A stretch of 7,143 nt of DNA, from contig CAIVBF010000073.1 of the NCBI GenBank assembly GCA_903904095.1, forward strand, positions 1 to 7,143, read 5' to 3'. Below are positions 1 to 4,815 of this stretch, piece by piece. A program made the translations under genes and the position numbers. The notes below the pieces were generated by a model. That model saw only the letters and a program-made list of their open reading frames with translations. It did no database searches and was not told the DNA's origin. Within the stretch, counting starts at the first letter, position 1, and every line of letters starts with the position of its first letter. The DNA is from an uncultured bacterium (lineage in GTDB: Bacteria > Patescibacteriota > Patescibacteriia > Patescibacteriales > UBA12465).

Positions 1-612
1 ATGAAAATACTGCTCGCTACAAATAATAAAGCAAAAATAGAGCGATTTAGAAAGCTTATAAATTATATTGATTCAAGTATTGAGGTATTCTTACCCAGTG
101 AATTAGGAATTGATTCTATTGATGTAGAAGAAAATGGCAAAACGCTCATGGAAAACGCCCTACTAAAAGCCCAGGCGTATTTTGGGAAAACGAATATTGC
201 AATATTATCTAATGATACAGGATTCTATGTTGAAGGAGAGGGATTTATTGATGCCCCTAAAAGAAAAGCTTTGGAGGGTTTAAATAAAAATGATTTAACC
301 GAAGAAGAGGTATCTGCTCATATATTAAATTTTTGGAAAGCGATTGCTAGGAAAAATGGCGGGAAAGTAGACGCCGTCTGGATTGAAGCTTTTGTTGTTT
401 TATACCCTAATGGAGAAGTAAAGAAAGCCGAGTCAAGAAGAGAGATAATTCTTAGCGATCAAGAATTTGGAGTCCCCCACCTGCATTTCCCAATGAGGGC
501 TCTATATTATTGTAAAGAAACAAATAAACCCGCCATTTTACATACCAAAGAGGAGGAAATTTTAGAAATGGCGCCAGTTATCAATGCCTTAAAGAGGGTC
601 CTGGAATATTGA
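1..612 (+). CDS. Divergent Ham1/RdgB-like non-canonical NTP pyrophosphatase
   Basis: A 203-aa protein resembling the Ham1/RdgB/ITPase family, which hydrolyses non-canonical (deoxy)purine triphosphates such as dITP and XTP to monophosphates in the cytosol. Seen directly: the N-terminal LLATNNKAKI (residues 4-13) matches the family's ATxNxxK nucleotide-binding start. ENGKTLMENALLKA (44-57) matches the conserved ExGxTxxENAxxKA helix. SNDTG (70-74) matches the (A/S)DDSG motif, with D72 at the usual catalytic acid position. The length is normal for the family. The C-terminal half is unusual: the SAR(Y/F)AG, GFGYDPIF and KNxxSHR motifs that form the base pocket are not recognisable; GVPHLHF (157-163) and MAPVINALK (190-198) lie at roughly those places. 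Fold assignment is fairly secure, but purine specificity is not. The ATG is the first base of the window and gives a typical family N-terminus, so it is probably the true start, although upstream sequence is not visible. It is the only gene here ending in TGA. A terminator separates it from the next gene. Confidence 0.8.
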   Translation: MKILLATNNKAKIERFRKLINYIDSSIEVFLPSELGIDSIDVEENGKTLMENALLKAQAYFGKTNIAILSNDTGFYVEGEGFIDAPKRKALEGLNKNDLTEEEVSAHILNFWKAIARKNGGKVDAVWIEAFVVLYPNGEVKKAESRREIILSDQEFGVPHLHFPMRALYYCKETNKPAILHTKEEEILEMAPVINALKRVLEY

Positions 613-648
613 GGGATTCAACCGTATTTTAAGCTCAAAACCAGATAG

Positions 649-676
649 AATAACCCATGAATCAGGGTTATTTTTT
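649..676 (+). terminator. Intrinsic terminator after the Ham1-like gene
   Basis: AATAACCC (649-656) pairs perfectly with GGGTTATT (665-672) across an 8-nt loop. The T run at 671-676 forms the end of the stem and the U tail. It lies 37 bp after the stop codon at 610-612 and ahead of the promoter at 702-710, so it separates the first gene from the downstream array. Confidence 0.8.
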
Positions 677-681
677 AATAG

Positions 682-710
682 TTTATGGCTTTCGGGGCTT
701 GTGTTATAAT
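682..710 (+). promoter_or_regulatory. Extended -10 promoter for the downstream gene array
   Basis: TGTTATAAT at 702-710 is a perfect TG-N-TATAAT extended -10 element for a housekeeping sigma factor. With a 17-bp spacer, the -35 position (682-687, TTTATG) matches consensus poorly, which extended -10 promoters tolerate. Transcription would begin near 716-718, giving a leader of about 22 nt before the ATG at 739. Its position between a terminator and the first gene of a tight same-strand array supports the call. Confidence 0.65.
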
Positions 711-738
711 GTTTATATAATTAATTTACACTTTATAT

Positions 739-1185
739 ATGCCTAATGATGAGCGATTTAAACCATACGCTGCCGTTTATTTAGTATTAGTTAAAGATGG
801 CCAGGTTTTATTGTCTAAGCGCTGTAATACTGGTTATCAAGACGGTAATTATAGTCTTGTGGCCGGGCATCTTGATGGCGGCGAAACAACTAAGCAGGGA
901 ATTATTCGCGAAGCTAAAGAAGAAGCTAATGTAACTATAAACCCAAGCGATTTGGAAGTTATTCATGTCATGCATCGCTTTAGACCTGATCGTGAATATA
1001 TTGATTTTTACCTTAAAGCCGAGAAATGGCTTGGCGATATTAAGAATTTAGAGCCTAATAAATGTAGTGAGTTAAAATGGTATAATCTTAATAATCTTCC
1101 TGAGAATATGGCGCCAGAAGTAAGGCTCGCTTTAGAAAATTTAAATAAAAATATATTTTTTAGTGAATTAGGCTGGGAAATTTAA
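739..1185 (+). CDS. Nudix hydrolase (first of two)
   Basis: A 148-aa cytosolic Nudix protein; the family cleaves a nucleoside diphosphate linked to another moiety using divalent metal. The Nudix box GX5EX7REUXEEXGU is intact at residues 43-65: G43, E49, R57, E58, E61 and E62 are present, and only the late Gly is replaced by N64. Upstream, YAAVYLVLVKDGQVLLSKR (10-28) is the usual first strand pair, and the length is typical of a single-domain enzyme. LVAGHLDGGET (40-50) and the later HVMHRF and YIDFYLKAE segments resemble MutT-like members acting on NTPs or dNTP analogues, but substrates cannot be predicted reliably from the box. The ATG at 739 has no Shine-Dalgarno sequence; AT-rich CTTTATAT precedes it. 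It is the first gene after the promoter at 702-710, with a 23-bp gap to the acyltransferase gene. A second Nudix gene from a different subfamily follows at 3032, so this is not a recent tandem duplication. Confidence 0.93.
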   Translation: MPNDERFKPYAAVYLVLVKDGQVLLSKRCNTGYQDGNYSLVAGHLDGGETTKQGIIREAKEEANVTINPSDLEVIHVMHRFRPDREYIDFYLKAEKWLGDIKNLEPNKCSELKWYNLNNLPENMAPEVRLALENLNKNIFFSELGWEI

Positions 1186-1208
1186 AATAAATCATAAGAG
1201 TTATTTCT

Positions 1209-1763
1209 ATGAATCATTCTAGTTTTACAAATGAATATTATCAGCGTGACGGGGTTGAAATTGGCGACTATACTTATGGTGTTCCGCTGATAACTAGAAA
1301 TACGGATAAGTATAAACTTAAAATTGGTAAATTCTGTGCTATCTCCGATAATGTTCATATTTTATTAGACGCCAATCATCGGACTAATTGGGTAACTAAT
1401 TACCCTCTTAGTTTAGGTATCCTTAGAGAAGCCCCTTCAAATTATGAACATCCCGCCGGCAAAGGAGACATGGTAATTGGGAATGACGTTTGGATTGGTT
1501 TAAATGTAATTATCCTTCCGGGAGTGAATATTGGGAATGGCGCGGTTATAGCAGCGGGAGCAGTCGTTGCTAAAGATGTGGCTGACTATGAAATTGTTGG
1601 CGGCGTCCCGGCAAAACATATAAATTTCCGATTTACTTCCGATCAAATTGAGAAGTTACTAAAAATTTCTTGGTGGGACTGGGATATTAATAAGATTAAA
1701 GACAATATTGGGTTATTAGAATCTGAAAATATAAATAATTTTATTGAGAAACACCTTAATTAA
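1209..1763 (+). CDS. CatB/XAT-type hexapeptide-repeat O-acyltransferase
   Basis: A 184-aa left-handed beta-helix acyltransferase, most like the xenobiotic acetyltransferase group (CatB, Vat). These trimeric enzymes transfer acetyl from acetyl-CoA to hydroxyls on antibiotics, sugars or other small molecules. Seen directly: KIGKFCAIS (38-46) begins the hexapeptide rungs. NHRTNWVTNYPL (56-67) matches the loop carrying the catalytic histidine of the family (H57 here). Further rungs run from VIGNDVWIGLNVIILPGV to NIGNGAVIAAGAVVAKDV (about 88-124), followed by the hallmark VGGVPAKHINFRF (130-142). The C-terminal helix contains SWWDWD (about 154-159), as in the group. Resistance is a family association only; in this setting the acceptor could equally be a sugar or nucleotide sugar. 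A weak AAGAG lies 8 nt before the ATG and is the closest thing to a ribosome binding site in the array. Gaps are 23 bp upstream and 28 bp downstream. Confidence 0.9.
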   Translation: MNHSSFTNEYYQRDGVEIGDYTYGVPLITRNTDKYKLKIGKFCAISDNVHILLDANHRTNWVTNYPLSLGILREAPSNYEHPAGKGDMVIGNDVWIGLNVIILPGVNIGNGAVIAAGAVVAKDVADYEIVGGVPAKHINFRFTSDQIEKLLKISWWDWDINKIKDNIGLLESENINNFIEKHLN

Positions 1764-1791
1764 GTAAACTCGTTTAGAGCATATATTTTAT

Positions 1792-2385
1792 ATGACTAAT
1801 AAAATAAAAAAAATTTCAATTTATATTGCCGGTAGCGTTAGAAAAGACAGAAATGACGATAACACTGTTTTTGCTTCTGATGATATTAAGAATGAGATAT
1901 ATAAGGCTCTTAGTGATTTTGAAGTTACAATTTTTGACCCAAATGAAAGTAAGATCTTGGGAACTAAAAGCCGCCCTAGATTTGGCAAGGATTGTTTGCA
2001 GGTAACTTCCAGTGATTTTATAATTGTTGATTTAAGAGAAAAAAGGGGAATCGGTGTTGGCTCAGAAATGATGATCGCCCGGCAAAGAAAAATTCCGGTT
2101 GTTGCCGTCTGTCCGCCCGACAGTCACTATAAAAGACATATGGTTTTTCATACCGGCGCCGTTAATCAAGAATGGGTTCATCCTTTTGTTGAATCCCTTA
2201 GCGATGTAATCGTTGAAGATTTTAAAGGGGCCGGCGAATGGATTAAAAAATTTATTAACAATCCACTTGAAGTTAGATCAGATGAGATCGTTAATGAATC
2301 AATTAAAGATTATCTGGATAATTATCTTGACGATGATTTAGGTTTTAAAGAAAAATATTTAAATTCTTTACATGAATCAAAATAA
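1792..2385 (+). CDS. Nucleoside 2-deoxyribosyltransferase-like protein
   Basis: A 197-aa protein with a Rossmann-like fold resembling nucleoside 2-deoxyribosyltransferases and the related nucleotide N-glycosidases (MilB/BlsM and DNPH1/Rcl types). These break or exchange the base-sugar bond. Seen directly: ISIYIAGS (8-15) is the first strand with the IYxAG loop. FGKDCLQVTSSDFIIVDL (64-81) matches the D...I...D-hydrophobic-strand pattern. GIGVGSEMMIARQRKIPVVAVCP (86-108) matches the G.G.E...A...K.V segment, with E92 at the nucleophile position. Residues about 155-197 form an acidic, helical C-terminal extension not typical of minimal family members. Whether it transfers deoxyribose, hydrolyses a nucleoside or monophosphate, or acts on another N-glycoside is not resolved. 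The ATG at 1792 follows AT-rich sequence with no clear ribosome binding site. The stop lies 14 bp inside the next gene, suggesting translational coupling to the phosphatase. Confidence 0.75.
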   Translation: MTNKIKKISIYIAGSVRKDRNDDNTVFASDDIKNEIYKALSDFEVTIFDPNESKILGTKSRPRFGKDCLQVTSSDFIIVDLREKRGIGVGSEMMIARQRKIPVVAVCPPDSHYKRHMVFHTGAVNQEWVHPFVESLSDVIVEDFKGAGEWIKKFINNPLEVRSDEIVNESIKDYLDNYLDDDLGFKEKYLNSLHESK

Positions 2386-3007
2386 TAAAAAATATTGTAC
2401 TTTGTATATTGCTAGGCACGGTGAATCAACTGGGAATGCCGGTCATTTTATACAAGGACATAAAAACTATTCTTTGACTGAAAATGGAATTGAGCAGGCC
2501 AAACAAACTGCCGAGAAACTCCAGGGCATTAATTTTAGTGCTATTTATTCTTCAGATTTAAGCCGCGCTAAAAGTACGGCCGAGGTTCTTAGACTTGGAA
2601 GAAAACTTAAAATTAAGACCTCTAAAGATTTACGAGAAAGAAGCCACGGAACTTGGGAGGGAAGGCACTCCGATGATTATAAATTTTTTTTTCAGGATAT
2701 ATTTAATAAGTTGGGTGAATTAAGTGAAGATGAGCAAAAAAAATTAAAACTTGCTGATGACATTGAAAGCGATGATGAGATTATGGCCAGATTTATGAAA
2801 CAATTAAGAAGTATATCAATTTCTTATCTAGATCAAAATGTCTTAATTGTTAGTCATGGCGGACCAATTAGGAACCTTTTAATGTATCTCGGCTTTGCAA
2901 AATACGGTGAATTGGCGCCGCGTTCCTTTTCTAACGCGGGCTATGTCAAAGTTTTATGTAATGGAAGCGATTTTATTATCCAAGAGGTTAATGGGCTGGC
3001 TAAGTAA
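2372..3007 (+). CDS. Histidine phosphatase (phosphoglycerate mutase-like)
   Basis: A 211-aa branch-1 histidine phosphatase superfamily member. Catalytic residues are visible: ARHGES (14-19) gives R15 and the phosphorylated H16; SSDLSRAKST (60-69) gives R65; LRERSHGTWEG (87-97) gives the acid E89; VSHGG (160-164) gives H162. The family includes cofactor-dependent phosphoglycerate mutases, alpha-ribazole phosphatase (CobC), and sugar-phosphate and nucleotide phosphatases. The short form and LRERSHGTWEG motif favour a phosphatase over a glycolytic mutase. The substrate is unknown; the neighbours point to a nucleotide or sugar phosphate. Its ATG lies inside the preceding gene (14-bp overlap, different frame), and no ribosome binding site is seen, so translation is probably coupled. 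It ends at 3007, just before an AT-only inverted repeat that precedes the second Nudix gene. Confidence 0.92.
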   Translation: MNQNNKKYCTLYIARHGESTGNAGHFIQGHKNYSLTENGIEQAKQTAEKLQGINFSAIYSSDLSRAKSTAEVLRLGRKLKIKTSKDLRERSHGTWEGRHSDDYKFFFQDIFNKLGELSEDEQKKLKLADDIESDDEIMARFMKQLRSISISYLDQNVLIVSHGGPIRNLLMYLGFAKYGELAPRSFSNAGYVKVLCNGSDFIIQEVNGLAK

Positions 3008-3030
3008 TTTAAATTAATATTTAATTTAAA
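3008..3030. repeat. Perfect AT-only inverted repeat before the second Nudix gene
   Basis: TTTAAATTAA (3008-3017) is followed by TAT and then its exact reverse complement TTAATTTAAA (3021-3030). The repeat fills nearly the entire 24-bp gap between the phosphatase stop and the ATG at 3032. It could be an operator-like site or a weak hairpin at the translation start. It has no GC pairs and no T tail, so it is not an intrinsic terminator. Chance is possible in sequence this AT-rich. Confidence 0.5.
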
Positions 3031-3031
3031 C

Positions 3032-3469
3032 ATGATTACTAAAAATATTTTTGATAATAACCGTAATTTTCATGGCGCAAAGGGCATTGTTTTTATTAAT
3101 AAAAAGATGCTTGTTTATCGTCGGGATAATAAGACCGATAGCTTTCCTTTGTATATTGATTTACCCGGTGGTGGCAGGGAGAATAATGAATCTCCTTATG
3201 AGACTTTTAAGAGAGAAGTCAAAGAAGAATTTGGGTTTAAAATTACTAAAAAGGATATACTATACGCGAAACAATATGTTAGCGCCATGGATGCTAGCAA
3301 GGAATCATACTTTATCGTCGTTAGATTAAATGTGACCGAAAAAGATATTGTTTTTGGCGATGAAGGATTAGATTTCTTTTTAATTGAGACAGAAAACTAC
3401 TTGAAATTAAATGACGCGATTAGAAGACAACAGAATAGAGTTTTAGATTATATTAATAGTAAAAAATAA
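3032..3469 (+). CDS. Nudix hydrolase (second of two)
   Basis: A 145-aa cytosolic Nudix protein with a textbook Nudix box at residues 47-69: G47, E53, R61, E62, E65, E66 and G68 are all in register (GX5EX7REUXEEXGU). KGIVFINKKMLVYRR (17-31) is the usual N-terminal strand pair, and DLPGGGRENNESP (43-55) is the standard lead-in. The rest diverges strongly from the Nudix protein at 739: ILYAKQYVSAMD and SYFIVVRLNV replace the HRF/IDFYLK segments. The two therefore probably act on different substrates. The specific substrate (NTP, NDP-sugar, ADP-ribose or other) cannot be told from sequence. The ATG at 3032 has no Shine-Dalgarno site and sits 1 bp after a perfect AT inverted repeat. It is 14 bp from the next gene, consistent with co-transcription. 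Confidence 0.93.
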   Translation: MITKNIFDNNRNFHGAKGIVFINKKMLVYRRDNKTDSFPLYIDLPGGGRENNESPYETFKREVKEEFGFKITKKDILYAKQYVSAMDASKESYFIVVRLNVTEKDIVFGDEGLDFFLIETENYLKLNDAIRRQQNRVLDYINSKK

Positions 3470-3483
3470 AAACTATAAATTAT

Positions 3484-4293
3484 ATGTCCGAACTAAAAAT
3501 TATTGGCCGGATTGAACTTCCGGAAAAGAAAATCAGGCCGGAGGATTTCCGAGAACTACTTGAAGCTAAGATGTTAGATATTCAAGCTGAGGTCAACAAA
3601 GAGTTTTCTTGTAATTTCTTGAACAATAAGGCCGGAATTGTTATGACGGGAGGCACTAAATCAGAAACCGACCAAAAGTCTATCGCTGAAATAGAGCAAA
3701 GATGGGCACAAGAACAGCATAAAACACTCGCCGAGTGGCGCTGGTCTAAGGATAAAAATCCGACCACGATTGCCGAAATGGCCGTTACCCTTGTGTTCCA
3801 TAAATTACTTAGTAAAAGATTTATTGTTGCCAGAGCTTCAACGCTTGATGATTATAAGCATGGTGTTGATCATGTTTTAATTGATAAAGAAACCGGCGCC
3901 GCAGTCTGCGGTTTTGATGAAGTTTTAGGATTCCAGGGTGACGATGGTGGCGATAAGAAAAATGAGAAGATTAAGAAAACAATTCTTGAGGGAGGAACAT
4001 CTTTGGAGTATGGCGCCACTATTATTGAAGGTAAAATAGAAAGACAGGAATTAAAAAATATTCCGACTTTCTTTTTATCATTATCAAAAGAGGAATTAAC
4101 TAAATTATTAGTTGATTTAAAAGCAACTCAGCTTGTAACCGCCAATGAAAAAGAAATAGTGTTAAAGATGCTTACATCACTCAATGAGCAATATGAAAAA
4201 GCTAAGATCATCGCCGTTAATAAATTTTTACTTGAAAATTTAGAAAAGTTTTCCCATTCCCTAGAAATTATTAAAGGGCAAGTAAGTAATTAA
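3484..4293 (+). CDS. Uncharacterised protein; possible degenerate nuclease-like fold
   Basis: A 269-aa soluble protein whose function I do not recognise. It has no signal peptide or membrane segment. Residues 15-40 are charged and helical. IAEMAVTLVFHKLL (97-110) forms a helix with E98. ARASTLDDYKHGVDHVLIDK (116-135) and GAAVCGFDEVLG (138-149) look like paired beta strands bearing D129, D134, D145 and E146. A Glu helix followed by GVD and an acidic strand superficially resembles the PD-(D/E)XK core, but the lysine expected two residues after D145 is V147, so nuclease activity is doubtful. Residues 150-168 are rich in Gly, Asp and Lys and probably flexible. NIPTFFLSLSKEEL (192-205) and a long helical C-terminus (about 205-265) follow. 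From memory, proteins with the GVDxxxxxxxTGxxxxxxDEV pattern recur as hypotheticals in CPR genomes; a profile search would test this. It sits mid-array, 14 bp after a Nudix gene and 25 bp before a HIT-like gene. Confidence 0.85.
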   Translation: MSELKIIGRIELPEKKIRPEDFRELLEAKMLDIQAEVNKEFSCNFLNNKAGIVMTGGTKSETDQKSIAEIEQRWAQEQHKTLAEWRWSKDKNPTTIAEMAVTLVFHKLLSKRFIVARASTLDDYKHGVDHVLIDKETGAAVCGFDEVLGFQGDDGGDKKNEKIKKTILEGGTSLEYGATIIEGKIERQELKNIPTFFLSLSKEELTKLLVDLKATQLVTANEKEIVLKMLTSLNEQYEKAKIIAVNKFLLENLEKFSHSLEIIKGQVSN

Positions 4294-4318
4294 ATTAAAT
4301 AGATTTTATTTTAAAAAT

Positions 4319-4798
4319 ATGGATAACGAGATATATCAAAGCGATAATTTTATTGTTGAGGCCCACCCCGCTCCTTTTATTGATAGGATTGAAGGCGGGC
4401 ACATCCGAATCAAAGTTAAGGACGCCTCAATTACCGATCGAACAAAATTGGAGCCCAAAATGGCGATTGAATTAATGCGTTTGACTATGATTTTAGGTGA
4501 GGCGATGCCAATCGCTATGGAAAAAATTGGCATCCCGATTATTAAAATAAACTATCAGGACATGGGTAATTGGGCCTATAAAGAAGGGAAGCTGCCCTTT
4601 CTCCATATTCATCTCTTCGGTCGGACAGTTAATGCCGTAAAACAGCCTTGGCCGGAAAGTATGTATCTTCCTGATCGGAAATCCGGCTTTTATGAAGGTT
4701 TGCAGCCTCTAGGCAAAAGTGATATCTCTGTTATTCGTGAAGAAATTGACATATTATTTAATAAGGATAAATATAAGGATAAGAATTGGCATTTATAA
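4319..4798 (+). CDS. Divergent HIT-like (histidine triad) protein
   Basis: A 159-aa protein resembling the HIT superfamily of nucleotide hydrolases and transferases (HINT, Fhit, GalT types), which act on AMP-linked or other nucleotidyl substrates through a nucleophilic histidine. Seen directly: YQSDNFIVEAHPAPFIDRIEGGHIRI (6-31) matches the N-terminal strands ending in the gHvlV turn. PIIKINYQDMGNW (73-85) corresponds to the yN...N.G region. LPFLHIHLFGR (92-102) is the triad: H96 and H98 fit the second (usually nucleophilic) and third histidines, while F94 replaces the first. Retention of the middle His leaves catalysis possible but atypical. The C-terminal part (103-159) is not a standard HIT tail. 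The ATG at 4319 is preceded by AT-rich sequence with no ribosome binding site. It is last in the array of small enzymes, 17 bp before the membrane protein ATG. Confidence 0.72.
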   Translation: MDNEIYQSDNFIVEAHPAPFIDRIEGGHIRIKVKDASITDRTKLEPKMAIELMRLTMILGEAMPIAMEKIGIPIIKINYQDMGNWAYKEGKLPFLHIHLFGRTVNAVKQPWPESMYLPDRKSGFYEGLQPLGKSDISVIREEIDILFNKDKYKDKNWHL

Positions 4799-4815
4799 TT
4801 TTTCGCTGATTGACT

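Noticed and set aside
610..612. UGA recoded as glycine (code 25, as in Gracilibacteria)
   Set aside because: No in-frame TGA occurs within the other genes, and a terminator follows this TGA closely, so a normal stop is the better reading.
568..1117. Ten-base direct repeat ATGGCGCCAG at 568 and 1108
   Set aside because: Both copies encode Met-Ala-Pro inside unrelated genes; it is covered by the wider GGCGCC excess and shows no mobile-element structure.
3051..3329. A 92-codon plus-strand open frame inside the second Nudix gene
   Set aside because: It lies wholly within a gene with an intact Nudix box in another frame and resembles no family.
739..3469. The two Nudix genes as a recent duplication
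   Set aside because: Outside the Nudix box the proteins do not align convincingly and appear to belong to different subfamilies.
3582..3767. Minus-strand open frame opposite the uncharacterised gene
   Set aside because: It is a short antisense frame with no recognisable protein pattern, opposite a credible gene.
4336..4533. Minus-strand open frame opposite the HIT-like gene
   Set aside because: It is an antisense shadow; the plus strand carries the recognisable HIT-like motifs.
4746..4799. TTGACA at 4746-4751 and TATAAT at 4794-4799 as a promoter for the GT-C-like gene
   Set aside because: The two are 42 bp apart and cannot pair. Neither has a good partner at 16-18 bp, and TATAAT arises easily in such AT-rich sequence. 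An independent promoter is not excluded.
4810..4815. TTG start at 4810 for the GT-C-like protein
   Set aside because: An ATG two codons later (4816) is the more usual start; no ribosome binding site favours the TTG.
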